Part shown: in pieces, positions 1 through 8,643 of the stretch
Layout: every line of letters begins with the position of its first letter
Position numbering within the stretch: position 1 is the first letter of the stretch
Assembly (NCBI GenBank): GCA_021324095.1
Contig: JAJPJT010000125.1
Coordinates: forward strand, 1 to 44,228
Length of the DNA stretch: 44,228 nt
Source: Gammaproteobacteria bacterium
GTDB taxonomy: Bacteria; Pseudomonadota; Gammaproteobacteria; Xanthomonadales; Rhodanobacteraceae
Direction: 5' to 3'
Translations under genes and position numbers: made by a program
The notes under the pieces: model-generated
The model's database searches: none
The model's input: the letters and a program-made list of their open reading frames with translations, nothing else
What the model was told of the DNA's origin: nothing

Positions 1-1
1 C

Positions 2-2131
2 AGGGTCCTGTTTTTCGGCGTGTTGATTTCGGCTGCCGGCGCGATGGTGCTGTGGCTGTTGATGGCTCGTCGCACGCTGGCCCGCATTCGCGGCACCGAG
101 GAGCGCTATCGCCTGCTGTTCGACAGCGCCGCCGATGCGATCGTGATGGTGGACGAAAACAGCGGTCGGATTCTCGACGCCAACCGCACCGCGGGCGCCT
201 GGACCGGACGCGATCCAAAGGAATTGCTGGGGGTCGACTACGCGGACCTGTTCGACAAAGGCATCGTCGTGCGCAAGGGCTCGACGGGCAGCGGCGAATT
301 GCGCGGGAAGAATGGAACGACACGTCCGGTTGAAACCCAGAGCAGCACAGCGGTATGGGACACGCAGGTCGTGCGCCAGGCGATCATCCGCGACATCTCC
401 GAACGTGTGGAAAACGAGCGCGAACGGCGCGTGGCCGCCGAGGCGCTGGCGAGTATCGCCGAGGGCGTCATCATCGCCGACGCCGATCGGCGGGTGCTCT
501 CGGTCAATGCCGCCGCGACGCAGCTCACCGGGTTCACGGCGGAACAGCTTTCCGGCACGCGTCTCGAGGCGACCCGCAGGATGGCAGACGGCGGTCCGCT
601 GCCGGCCACGATCTGGGACGAGATCGTGGCCACCCACCACTGGTCGGGCGAGGTCGAGAGCCGCCGCCGCGACGGCAGCGTGTATCCGGAAATGCTGAGC
701 ATCAGTACGATCCGCGATGCCGGCCAGCGCGTGCTGCACTACGTCGCCGTGTTCAGCGATATCTCGGTTGCGAGGGCGGACCGGCGCCGCCTCGAACATC
801 TTGCCGCGCACGACGCACTGACCGGCCTCGTCAACCGTGCGAAATTCCAGTTGCACTGCGAGGAAGCGATCGCGCGTGCCGCACGCGATCGCTCGGCGGC
901 AGCCGTGTTGTTCATCGACCTGGACGCATTCAAGTTCGTCAACGACAGCTACAGCCACTCGGTGGGTGACCGTTTGCTGGAACTGGTGGGCCAAAGGATC
1001 GTCCGGCAGTTGCGCGCGGGCGACATTGCGGGCCGCATCGGCGGCGACGAATTCACGGTTCTGATGCCTGGACTGGCGTTGCGCGAAGACGCCGCGACGC
1101 TGGCCACACGCATGCTCGCCGTGTTGTCCGAACCGTTCCACGTCGACAGCTACGAAATCGTCCTCAGCGCCAGCATCGGCATCGCGGGCTATCCCCTGGA
1201 TGGAGACGACGCCAAGACCTTGATCGCCAACGCCGATGCAGCGATGTACGCCGCCAAGACGGAGGAGCGCAACGCCTGGCGCTTCTACGTACCTACCATG
1301 CAGGCCGATGCGAGCCACCGGATGGTGCTGGCGACGGAACTGCGCCAGGCGCTTCTGGACGAGGAATTCCAGCTCGTCTATCAGCCGAGCGTCGAGATGT
1401 GCTCGGGGCGCATCGTTGCTGTCGAGGCGCTGCTGCGCTGGCACCATCCCGACCGCGGTGAGGTGATGCCGGGCGAGTTCATTCCGATCGCGGAAAGTAC
1501 CGGTCTGATCCATCGCATCGACGAATGGGTGATGCACGCAGTGTGCGCGCAGATCCGCGCGTGGGATGCCGCCGACCTGCCGCAGATCCGGGTCGCGATC
1601 AACGTGTCGGCGCGCTGGTTCGCCCACCCTGGGTTCATCGAGAGCGTCCGCCACGCCCTGCAGACGAATGCGGTCGCGCCGCAACGCGTGGTCCTGGAGA
1701 TCACCGAAGGCGCGATGCTGCGGTTGGGCGAGGAAACCGAGCGCACGATGCGCGCGCTGGATGCGCTGGGTATCGGCGTCGCGATCGACGATTTCGGGAC
1801 CGGCTATGCGTCGATGGCTTACCTGAAGCTGCCGGCGGTGGCCTACCTCAAGATCGACGGTTCCTTCGTGGCCGGACTCCCTGATAGTCCCAACGACGCG
1901 GCGATCACCGGCGCGATGTTGGCGATGGCGGGCAGCCTGGGTCTGATCACGATCGCGGAAGGCATCGAGACCGAGGGCCAGCACGATTTCCTGTCGCGGG
2001 CCGGATGCACCGAAGGGCAGGGCTACCTGTACTCGTATCCGCTGCAGCCGGCCGCCCTCGAACGCATGCTGCGTCCCAGGAAGCAACCCGCCGGTTCCAA
2101 GCTCAAGCTGGTGCCGCCCGTTCGCAGCTAA
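2..2131 (+). CDS. PAS-PAS-GGDEF-EAL c-di-GMP signalling protein (5' partial)
   Basis: Probable bifunctional c-di-GMP enzyme or sensor at the inner membrane. The reading frame is open to the left edge and begins inside a hydrophobic helix, so the true start lies upstream; the first internal start is a GTG at base 20. Counting from that codon: end of a transmembrane helix (about 1-16), PAS 1 (about 28-125), PAS 2 (about 140-250), GGDEF domain (motif GGDEF at 341-345, preceded by an RAGD inhibitory I-site) and EAL domain (EAL at 469-471, with DDFGTG and AEGIETEG further on). Both catalytic signatures look intact, so synthesis and hydrolysis are both possible from sequence; many such hybrids use only one activity. 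It stands alone, about 210 bp before the next gene. The ligand of the PAS domains is not predictable. Confidence 0.93.
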   Translation, partial: RVLFFGVLISAAGAMVLWLLMARRTLARIRGTEERYRLLFDSAADAIVMVDENSGRILDANRTAGAWTGRDPKELLGVDYADLFDKGIVVRKGSTGSGELRGKNGTTRPVETQSSTAVWDTQVVRQAIIRDISERVENERERRVAAEALASIAEGVIIADADRRVLSVNAAATQLTGFTAEQLSGTRLEATRRMADGGPLPATIWDEIVATHHWSGEVESRRRDGSVYPEMLSISTIRDAGQRVLHYVAVFSDISVARADRRRLEHLAAHDALTGLVNRAKFQLHCEEAIARAARDRSAAAVLFIDLDAFKFVNDSYSHSVGDRLLELVGQRIVRQLRAGDIAGRIGGDEFTVLMPGLALREDAATLATRMLAVLSEPFHVDSYEIVLSASIGIAGYPLDGDDAKTLIANADAAMYAAKTEERNAWRFYVPTMQADASHRMVLATELRQALLDEEFQLVYQPSVEMCSGRIVAVEALLRWHHPDRGEVMPGEFIPIAESTGLIHRIDEWVMHAVCAQIRAWDAADLPQIRVAINVSARWFAHPGFIESVRHALQTNAVAPQRVVLEITEGAMLRLGEETERTMRALDALGIGVAIDDFGTGYASMAYLKLPAVAYLKIDGSFVAGLPDSPNDAAITGAMLAMAGSLGLITIAEGIETEGQHDFLSRAGCTEGQGYLYSYPLQPAALERMLRPRKQPAGSKLKLVPPVRS

Positions 2132-2342
2132 AAGTTCGGCAACGTGACGATTTCGTGATGTTCCGGGGCTTCCCCTGCTCTGCGCCGGTTTGACGAGCCA
2201 TTGACGTTTCCCGGACTAGGGTGACGGCCGAGGACCCCCATCGCCCGGTTCGGCCGATGGTTGGATGTCGCGAGTTTTGCACCGCCTGCCAGTGACGATG
2301 CGAGCGTGTTGATGCGGTCCGCTGACCGCGAGGAGGTGCTTC

Positions 2343-2954
2343 ATGAATGGCAATGTCGCGAGCCCGTGGCCGCTCGGCTTTGGTGTGCTGGCCATCGCGC
2401 TCTGGATGCTTTCGGTGATTCCCGCCGGTATCTCGGGCCTCATGGATCTCGGCGCCGTGCCTGATATGGGTGCCATGCACGGGATCTTCATGGTCGCGAT
2501 GCTCGGTTTGCTGATCGCCGGGATTGCGGCGTTCCTGCGCCGGGAGAGCTGGCTCGGATTTTTCTTCCTGCTGTGGTCCGGCCTGTTCTGGGCAAACGGC
2601 TTCGGCTTCGAACGCGCGGCCGGAATACGCTTCGATGGCTGGTTCCTGATGACGATCGCCTTGGTGAACTTCTATCTGTGGGCCGCAGCGTGGAAGAGCG
2701 GCAAACTCGGCGGCGCCGTCTCTTTCATGGTGCTGCTGCTTTGGGTGTCGTTCCTGTGCTTCGGCCTGAATGGTTTCTTCGGGTTCTGGGTGTTGCTCCG
2801 GATTGGTGGCGCGTTTGGGCTCGCCAGCGCGTTGGTCGCGTTTTACATCTCTGCCACCACATTGGCGATCGCGCATTATCCGGACAGGCGCTATCCGGGC
2901 ATCGTGTACGTTGATATTCAACCCGGCGTCGCGCCCGGTGAACCTCGACTCTGA
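2343..2954 (+). CDS. GPR1/FUN34/YaaH-type (acetate uptake-like) membrane protein
   Basis: A 203-residue integral membrane protein with about six hydrophobic segments. The N-terminal SPWPLGFGVLAIALWML resembles the NPAPLGL signature of the AceTr (YaaH/SatP) family. A later RRESWLGFFFLLWSGLFW stretch and a C-terminal IGGAFGLASALVAFY stretch match the family pattern. Known members move acetate, succinate or ammonium; the substrate here is not shown. The signature differs at two positions (S for N, W for A), so it may be a divergent branch. A good ribosome site (GAGGAGG) lies 6-7 bases before the ATG. The gene is monocistronic and convergent with the ABC importer downstream. Confidence 0.72.
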   Translation: MNGNVASPWPLGFGVLAIALWMLSVIPAGISGLMDLGAVPDMGAMHGIFMVAMLGLLIAGIAAFLRRESWLGFFFLLWSGLFWANGFGFERAAGIRFDGWFLMTIALVNFYLWAAAWKSGKLGGAVSFMVLLLWVSFLCFGLNGFFGFWVLLRIGGAFGLASALVAFYISATTLAIAHYPDRRYPGIVYVDIQPGVAPGEPRL

Positions 2955-3020
2955 GTGCCAGGTGATCGCTGCCGCGCGAACCCATTGAACGTTCGGCGTG
3001 CGTTCGTGTAGCTGAAAGTT

Positions 3021-3054
3021 TGGCGTGGACGGGCCGCTTCTCCTGTCCACGCCA
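3021..3054. terminator. Hairpin between convergent genes
   Basis: Perfect 10-bp inverted repeat TGGCGTGGAC/GTCCACGCCA that can extend by three pairs (one G-U) to leave an 8-base loop. It lies between the converging ends of the YaaH-like gene and the ABC importer operon. There is no clear T-run on either side, so it is a weak or bidirectional terminator or an mRNA 3' stabiliser. Confidence 0.5.
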
Positions 3055-3064
3055 GGTGTTGTGC

Positions 3065-4579
3065 TCAGCCTTGGGCGCGCAGCCGCAATCCGCGCGGCGT
3101 GAGCGCGCGTTCGATGCCTTCGAACATGCCTTGCATCACCAGCGCCAGCAAGGCGGCGGGGATCGCACCTTCCATGATCAGCGGAATGCTGTCGAGCCGG
3201 ATTCCGGTGAGGATGGGCTGGCCGTAACCGCCGGCGCCAATCAGTGCACCCAAAGTGGCGGTACCGACGTTGATGACCGCCGCGATCTTGATGCCGGCCA
3301 GGATCGGTCGCAGCGCCAACGGCAATTCGATCCGCCATAGCCGCACCCGCGACGGCAGTCCAAGCGCCGCCGCCGATTCCAGCAACGAAGGTTCGATTCC
3401 GCAGAGGCCGGCGTGGGTGTTGCGCACGATGGGCAACAGGCTGTACAGGAACAGCGCCGCGATCGCGGGCTCAGCGCCGATTCCGAACAACGGGATCATG
3501 AAGACGAACAGTGCGAGCGATGGCACGGTTTGGAGGATGCCCGTCAGTCCCACCACGACCTCACCCAGCCGGCGGTGCCGCGCCGAGAAGATTCCCAGCG
3601 GCACCGCGATGATGATTGCGAGGGACAAGGAAATGCCGACCAGCGCGAGATGTTCGAGCGTGTAGCGGCCCAATTGCGGCCAGAAATTGTCGATCGAGCC
3701 ACCGCCCGCCTGCACGCCGAGGAATCTGGCCGCAACCACGGTCGGGTCTTGGCCACCGATCTGGACCGCCTTGTTCATCGCGCGCATCTGGCCGGCATCG
3801 ATGGTGCCCACGAGACTGTTCAACGCGGCCACGAACTGCGGTGCGCGACGGTCGAGATCCAGCCGGTACAGATACACCGCGTCGTAGCGTGGGAAGTAGT
3901 GCCTGTCGTCCTTCAGCACGCGCAGGTGGTAGTACGCGATTTCCGCGTCGGTGCTGTACAGGTCGATCGCATCGATGGCCCCCGAGGCCAGCGCGCGATA
4001 CGCAAGCGCGTGGTCCATCCCGCGCGCGTTCTGCGGGAGGTGGTAGACACGTTTCATTCCGGGCCAGCCATCCGCGCGATTCATGAATTCGTTCGAGAAC
4101 GCGAGTTTCAGGTCCGGATGCCTGGCGAGGTCATCGATGCTGCGTATGTGCAGGTTGGCGGCTTCCTTGTCGCGCATGCCGATCGCATAGGTATCGTTGA
4201 AGCCCAGCGAGTCGGTGATGCCGATGCCCAGTTTCGCAAGACGCGTGCGCAGCGCGCCGATGCCGGCGCCTGGCGGAACGCCGTGCAGCAACTCGTGCGT
4301 GATGGTGCCCGTGTACTCCGGATAAGCATCGATGTCGCCATGTCGCAGGGCCTCCCAGAGGATGCGGGTCCCGCCGAGGCTGCGCTTGTGTTGCACGTCG
4401 ATACCGCGTTCGCGTGCTGCGAGCCGGGCGATTTCGCCCAGGACGAGCGATTCCGTGAAGTTCTTCGAGCCGATCACGACCGTGGGCGTGTTGGCGCGGT
4501 CCACCGTCGGGGTACCTGCGGTCTGCGCCGCGAGTGCCAGCGGCGTGCAAACCAAGAGTGCGGCCAGGCGGTATTTCAT
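3065..4579 (-). CDS. Fused substrate-binding protein and permease of a betaine-type ABC importer
   Basis: A 504-residue protein combining two parts of an osmoprotectant/betaine (OpuC/OsmF-like) importer. Residues 1-20 are a signal peptide. Residues 30-300 are an F-type binding domain with the family marks GSKNFTES, YPEYTGT, FNDTYAIGM and DLYSTDAEI. Residues 305-495 are a binding-protein-dependent permease domain with several helices and the cytoplasmic loop motif ESAAALGLPSRVRLWRIELP. The usual fused form in this family (for example EgtU or OpuFB) has the permease first; here the binding domain comes first. The start overlaps the ATPase stop by four bases (ATGA), so the two are translationally coupled. 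Substrates in this family include betaine, choline, carnitine and ergothioneine; the sequence alone does not decide. Confidence 0.88.
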   Translation of the reverse strand: MKYRLAALLVCTPLALAAQTAGTPTVDRANTPTVVIGSKNFTESLVLGEIARLAARERGIDVQHKRSLGGTRILWEALRHGDIDAYPEYTGTITHELLHGVPPGAGIGALRTRLAKLGIGITDSLGFNDTYAIGMRDKEAANLHIRSIDDLARHPDLKLAFSNEFMNRADGWPGMKRVYHLPQNARGMDHALAYRALASGAIDAIDLYSTDAEIAYYHLRVLKDDRHYFPRYDAVYLYRLDLDRRAPQFVAALNSLVGTIDAGQMRAMNKAVQIGGQDPTVVAARFLGVQAGGGSIDNFWPQLGRYTLEHLALVGISLSLAIIIAVPLGIFSARHRRLGEVVVGLTGILQTVPSLALFVFMIPLFGIGAEPAIAALFLYSLLPIVRNTHAGLCGIEPSLLESAAALGLPSRVRLWRIELPLALRPILAGIKIAAVINVGTATLGALIGAGGYGQPILTGIRLDSIPLIMEGAIPAALLALVMQGMFEGIERALTPRGLRLRAQG

Positions 4580-5343
4580 GCGACTTCATCCGGCAGGTTG
4601 CGGTGGGCGGCCAGGAATTCGCGAACGAATTCGTTGGCGGGCGCATGCCGGAAATCTTCAAGGCTGCCGTCCTGCTGCACGCGTCCGCGGCGCATCAGGA
4701 TCAGCCGGCTGCTGAAGAACGCGGCTTCGGCCATGTCATGGGTCACCATGATCACGGTCTTGCCGAGGCGCCGGAAAATCTCGCGCAACTCCTCCTGCAG
4801 GCCATGGCGCACCAGCGGATCGAGGGCTCCCAAGGGTTCGTCGAGCAGCAGGGTGGGCGGGTCCAGCATGAGTGCGCGCATCAGCGCCACGCGCTGGCGC
4901 TGGCCGCCGGACAGCTCCGCTGGAAATCGCGCAAGCAACCTAGGGTGCAGATGCGTCAATTCGGCCAGCTCCAACGCTTGTTGGTGCACGCGCACCGCGT
5001 TCCAGCCGAGATGCCGCGGCAGCAGGCCGAGGTTCCCGAGCACCGTCAGGTGCGGGAACAGCCCGCCTTCCTGGATCACGTAGCCGACCCCGCGGCGCGT
5101 TTCGAGCAACCGATCGCGCCGTAGCGGCCGACCGTCGCAAAGGACCTCGCCGGCCGTCGGCCACTCCAATCCAATCAGCAATCGCAGCAGGGTCGATTTT
5201 CCCGAGCCGCTGGTTCCGATCAGGATGCTGGTGTGTCCACGCGCGAAGGACAGGGTGACATCATCGACAGCACGCACCGTGTCGAATGCACGGGTTGCCC
5301 GCACCAGCGCAAAGGCCGCATCAGAGTCCTTCGAGGCAGGCAT
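4576..5343 (-). CDS. ATPase of a betaine-type ABC importer
   Basis: A 255-residue nucleotide-binding subunit. Visible motifs in order: Walker A GTSGSGKST (about 43-51), Q-loop in YVIQEGG, signature LSGGQRQR, Walker B LLLDEPLGALD, and switch His in VTHDMAEA. The LGALDPLVR stretch is typical of the ProV/OpuCA branch. It lacks the C-terminal CBS domains that regulate many OpuA/ProV ATPases, so osmotic gating through CBS is unlikely. First gene of a two-gene operon with the binding protein-permease fusion, overlapping it by four bases. The ATG at 5343 is the only start that keeps the normal N-terminus. Confidence 0.92.
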   Translation of the reverse strand: MPASKDSDAAFALVRATRAFDTVRAVDDVTLSFARGHTSILIGTSGSGKSTLLRLLIGLEWPTAGEVLCDGRPLRRDRLLETRRGVGYVIQEGGLFPHLTVLGNLGLLPRHLGWNAVRVHQQALELAELTHLHPRLLARFPAELSGGQRQRVALMRALMLDPPTLLLDEPLGALDPLVRHGLQEELREIFRRLGKTVIMVTHDMAEAAFFSSRLILMRRGRVQQDGSLEDFRHAPANEFVREFLAAHRNLPDEVA

Positions 5344-5537
5344 CGTCGATATCGCACCGCTTGCGGCCGACCACGGCTTTAGTGATACAGCATATGGCCG
5401 TCGATCCGCAGGCGGCGATAACGCGTCGCGGGTGCAGTTTCAGCCAACCGGCGCAAGAGTCGGTCACCCGCTCTCCCGGCGGCGCCGGCCGATGTGCCGG
5501 TTCGAGCCGTCGCGCCGGTGGATTGTCCGGCACCTCG

Positions 5538-5897
5538 TTAATGCCGCGTGCGCTTGCCGCCGCCAGGATTCATTTCGACGCTGAGCGCGAAACTGCGTTG
5601 CTCGCCCGGTTGCATCGCGCCGACGCCAACCAGGCGCCGTGCGATTTCTTCGCCGCGTTCGTTGCGGATGGTCAGCACCATCGAATATTCCCACGCGCCA
5701 TTGCCGGCGGGGTTGCGGAAACTGCCTTCGACGCGCAACGGCGTCATCGCCGCGGGGGCCGCGAGGTCGCTGGCCGGTCCACCGTAACGCAACCGGTGCT
5801 GGCAGGCGGGGCAGATCTCGGCGCTTTCGAGAATGGTTTCGCGGCAATGGGGGCACGCGCGCGTCGCGCCCGCGGTGCCCACATTGGGAGGGCTCAT
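5538..5897 (-). CDS. Zinc-ribbon protein of unknown function
   Basis: A 119-residue protein. An N-terminal zinc ribbon with CPHC (15-18) and CPAC (29-32) is followed by about 70 residues that look like a beta-rich domain (alternating pattern around EYSMVLTIRNERGEEIARRLVG). No signal peptide or membrane segment. Its start overlaps the stop of the bactofilin gene by four bases (ATGA), so the pair is probably made together and may act together in the cytoplasm. I do not recognise a named family for the C-terminal part. An alternative reading is a small DUF-type accessory to bactofilin filaments; this rests on coupling only. Confidence 0.75.
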   Translation of the reverse strand: MSPPNVGTAGATRACPHCRETILESAEICPACQHRLRYGGPASDLAAPAAMTPLRVEGSFRNPAGNGAWEYSMVLTIRNERGEEIARRLVGVGAMQPGEQRSFALSVEMNPGGGKRTRH

Positions 5898-6418
5898 TTG
5901 CCCTGGCCGTTGCCGTTGTGCTTGTGGAGTTCGGTAACGCCCGACTTGTCGTCATCCCATCCGAATTCGGCCTGCCCGCGCATCCGCGACCCCTTGGCGA
6001 CGCTGAAAGTCCTGGATTTCACGTCGCCGGTCAGCGCGCCGGTCTGCAGCAACTCCACGTGCGAAGCGGTTTCGATGTTGCCGGTCAGCTCACCAGCCAC
6101 GGTGACGCGTTCGGCGCGCACGCTGCCCGTGACCTTGGCGCCGTTCTCGATCGTGAGGTCACCGCGTACGTTGATGTCGCCCTTGAAGCGGCCGGCGATG
6201 CGGACGTGACCCGCGCCCTCGATTTTCCCTTCGATGATGAGGTCTGGAGAAATGTGCGACTCCGCTGCGGAGTGCACCGGCGCAGGCGCGGAGTTCGTGG
6301 AGGATGACTTGACCGGGGCAGCCGGTTCGTCGGCAACCGGAGTGTCGAAACGCGCCGGGTTCAGTGGCTCCAGTGAGTCGGGGAAGGGAGATTTGACGGG
6401 TTCTTTCCACAAGGCCAT
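5894..6418 (-). CDS. Bactofilin (polymer-forming cytoskeletal protein)
   Basis: A 174-residue bactofilin. A Pro/Ser/Ala-rich flexible N-terminal tail (about 1-55) leads into the right-handed beta-helix core (about 58-150), recognisable by short repeats such as IIEGKIEGAGHVRIAGRFKG and GDLTIENGAKVTGSV. A charged Gly/His/Lys tail follows. Bactofilins self-assemble without nucleotide into filaments that position cell-wall enzymes, stalk factors or other proteins at the membrane. The protein is coupled by ATGA to the downstream zinc-ribbon gene, an unusual partner; in many bacteria the neighbour is an M23 peptidase instead, and none is seen here. Confidence 0.9.
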   Translation of the reverse strand: MALWKEPVKSPFPDSLEPLNPARFDTPVADEPAAPVKSSSTNSAPAPVHSAAESHISPDLIIEGKIEGAGHVRIAGRFKGDINVRGDLTIENGAKVTGSVRAERVTVAGELTGNIETASHVELLQTGALTGDVKSRTFSVAKGSRMRGQAEFGWDDDKSGVTELHKHNGNGQGK

Positions 6419-6602
6419 GGCGGCGCTCCGGTTGGGTCAGGGGAGGCCGAGCGTACCGCCAAATCGTCCGGATGGGAACCCAAACATGAACGAAAAGCCT
6501 TGGCAAGACACGGAATTGTGGATTGCTTCTCTGGTACTACCTGAACCGAGGTGGCAGCGAGGTCCTTCAAACCTCAACAAAGGGGCGAGCGCAACTCGTG
6601 GA

Positions 6603-7049
6603 TCAGCCGACGGCTTTCCGCACCAGCTCGCCGATGCGCTTCTCTTCGCTGGCGGTCAACTTCGTCAGCGCAAAAGACGTCGGCCACATCGCGCCGTCAT
6701 CCAGCCTGGCGGCGTCGTTGAAACCGAGGGTCAGATAGCGATCCTTGAATTTGGATGCAGGGCGGAAGAAGCAGATGATCTTTTCGTCCGCATTGGCGTA
6801 GGCGGGCATGCCATACCAGGTCTTCGGCAACAGTTCCGGTGCAGCAATCCGGATGAGCTTGTGCAGCCGCTCGGACATGGTGCGATCGGGTTCCGGCATT
6901 TTGGCGATCGCTGCCAGGACGTCTTTCTCGCCTTCCGCACCGCGTTTTGCGTTTTTCAGTTCGCGTGCACGCTCCTTCATCGCGGCGCGTTCTTCGGCGG
7001 TGAATCCGCCGGAAGATTTGTCGGTCTTGTTGATCTTCCTGGTTGCCAT
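6603..7049 (-). CDS. DUF1801-domain protein
   Basis: A 148-residue soluble protein. A basic N-terminal helix rich in Lys/Glu/Arg precedes a DUF1801 (YdhG-like) domain with the pattern [14 protein letters not shown] and later [12 protein letters not shown]1801 members include Bacillus iron-chaperone-like proteins, but most have no proven role. I chose the ATG at 7049 rather than the upstream in-frame TTG-type start because an AGGA box lies about 8 bases before it and the extra upstream residues look non-coding. Monocistronic. Confidence 0.82.
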   Translation of the reverse strand: MATRKINKTDKSSGGFTAEERAAMKERARELKNAKRGAEGEKDVLAAIAKMPEPDRTMSERLHKLIRIAAPELLPKTWYGMPAYANADEKIICFFRPASKFKDRYLTLGFNDAARLDDGAMWPTSFALTKLTASEEKRIGELVRKAVG

Positions 7050-7253
7050 GGCTGGTGTCCTTTGAGGTAAGGTCGATGCAAACCCGGCGTCGTTCCTGTA
7101 TGCGCAGTAGATTACCGGCGGATGGCGCAATCACGCACGTCCTGATCATGGGGCGGTGCAAACGATCGCGCAGTTGATTTGCGGGTGCAACTCGATCGGT
7201 CATCGGCAAACGTGCCATGCCGCGCCGATGCGCCCGCGCCGGCAGGGTTCCGT

Positions 7254-7907
7254 TCAATCCCGGTCGGGCGCACCCAATGGGAACAGTGGACGGTAAGGCC
7301 GAGCTTCCTCCACGCAACGCGCAAACGACGGCCGGGAGAGCAGCCGCGCCCGATAGGCGTGCACGTTGAGGAATGGCTTCCCGATCGGGTGCGCCCAATC
7401 CGCATAGAACAAGGCCGGCGCGGCGGCGCAATCGGCGAGGGTGAAGCTTTCGCCAACGGCCCACTCACGGTTTTTCATGTAATCGTCCAGCCATGCGTAC
7501 GCCGTGTCGAGCATGTTGCGTGCTTCACTGACACCGTATGGATAGCGGTCGCCTTCCGTACGCAGTGCGTCGAAGACGATCCTTTGCAGCTGCGTGTGGA
7601 TGTAGTTGTCGAAAAAGCGATCCAGCATGCGCACGTCGATTGCCTTGTCGGCGTCGTCCGGAATCAGCGGCACGGGGCCGGGATGATGGACATCGAGGTA
7701 TTCGATGATGCTGGTGGCTTCCATCACCTGGCGATCGCCGTCCACCAGCATCGGAAAACGCTTGATCGGCCACCGTCGTGCGAATTCGGCGTAGATGTCC
7801 GGGTAGTCCGGTGCAAGCATGCGGAATTCAAAGCGGATGTCGTTTTCGTACAGCGCGATCAGGGCTTTCTGGGTGTAGGACGAGAACGGGTGGCCGTACA
7901 GTTGCAT
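7254..7907 (-). CDS. Glutathione S-transferase family protein
   Basis: A 217-residue cytosolic GST. The N-terminal thioredoxin fold (about 1-78) begins MQLYGHPFSSYTQKA, with serines at 9-10 in the catalytic position, and has the glutathione-site pattern FPMLVDG and MEATSIIEYLD. The C-terminal all-alpha domain (about 90-205) has the typical FTLADCAAAP motif of the structural N-cap. The serine-type active site suggests a beta/zeta/theta-like class, but the physiological substrate is unknown. It is transcribed away from the DksA-like gene; the 116 bp between them must hold both promoters. Confidence 0.9.
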   Translation of the reverse strand: MQLYGHPFSSYTQKALIALYENDIRFEFRMLAPDYPDIYAEFARRWPIKRFPMLVDGDRQVMEATSIIEYLDVHHPGPVPLIPDDADKAIDVRMLDRFFDNYIHTQLQRIVFDALRTEGDRYPYGVSEARNMLDTAYAWLDDYMKNREWAVGESFTLADCAAAPALFYADWAHPIGKPFLNVHAYRARLLSRPSFARCVEEARPYRPLFPLGAPDRD

Positions 7908-8023
7908 GAGTTTTGCTCTCTCTCGACGAATCGTGTGGAAGTGCGACGAACGGCAGGCGCGAAAATCGACGGCGAAACGGCAGCGGGGTTGAATGAGGGC
8001 GCCGCCTGGCTTACGTTATTGGC

Positions 8024-8290
8024 ATGGCGAAGGGCTTTGTCAACGATGACGCGGTGCAGGACCAGATCGATGCAACGGTTGCCGATGCGGTTGCCCGCGC
8101 CCGCAGCAAGCAGCGCAGCGGACCGGGCCTGACCCAATGCGAGGAGTGCGGTGCGCGGATTCCTGAGGCGCGGCGCAAAGCCGTGCCTGGCGTCCGGCTG
8201 TGCGTGGCGTGCCAGGTTGAGCGCGACCGCGAGGAAGGCGTCTTCAGCGGCTACAACCGGCGCGGAAGCAAGGACAGCCAGTTGCGCTGA
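8024..8290 (+). CDS. DksA/TraR-type C4 zinc-finger protein
   Basis: An 88-residue protein with a single DksA/TraR zinc finger (C-x2-C-x17-C-x2-C, starting CEECGARIPEARR) and a short N-terminal helix. It resembles E. coli YbiI. It lacks the long coiled-coil finger that full DksA inserts into the RNA polymerase secondary channel, so ppGpp-type function is not implied. The gene is convergent with the ArsR gene, with only 7 bp between stops and no visible terminator. Confidence 0.87.
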   Translation: MAKGFVNDDAVQDQIDATVADAVARARSKQRSGPGLTQCEECGARIPEARRKAVPGVRLCVACQVERDREEGVFSGYNRRGSKDSQLR

Positions 8291-8297
8291 ACCGTTG

Positions 8298-8633
8298 TCA
8301 TTTCTCCACGAACGCCTTCAACCGTTGCAGTGCCTGATCCCATTGCGCGGCGATCGCATCGAGCCAGCGGCGCGCTTCGTCGATGGGCGCGGGTTCGAGC
8401 TCCCACAGCCGTTCGCGGCCTTGACGTGTGTCGTGCACGAGACCCGCGTCGGACAGAACTTCGAGATGCTTGGTGACGGCCTGGCGGGTGATCGCGGTGC
8501 CGGCAGTCAGCTGGGCGATCGACAGCGCGCCACCGGCGCAAAGCGCCGCGATCAGGCGCAATCGTGTCGGGTCGCCCAATGCGGCGAATACCGGCGCCGC
8601 TTTCTGGATGGCAGGTGGACGTGGTTTGCGCAT
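8298..8633 (-). CDS. ArsR-family winged-helix repressor
   Basis: A 111-residue ArsR-type regulator. The wHTH core spans about 12-85 with FAALGDPTRLRLIAAL and the recognition helix region ITRQAVTKHLEVLSDAGLV, then the wing RQGRERLWEL. There is no Cys-rich metal motif such as ELCVCDL, so it is probably not a metal sensor. It follows the SRPBCC gene by 10 bp in one operon. ArsR-SRPBCC pairs are widespread; autorepression through the double operator upstream of the operon is likely. Confidence 0.9.
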   Translation of the reverse strand: MRKPRPPAIQKAAPVFAALGDPTRLRLIAALCAGGALSIAQLTAGTAITRQAVTKHLEVLSDAGLVHDTRQGRERLWELEPAPIDEARRWLDAIAAQWDQALQRLKAFVEK

Positions 8634-8643
8634 CGCTCGGATC

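Noticed and set aside
3065..5343. Calling the importer an EgtUV ergothioneine transporter
   Set aside because: Domain order is the reverse of EgtU, and the F-type motifs seen are shared with betaine and choline importers; the egt genes are 18 kb away.
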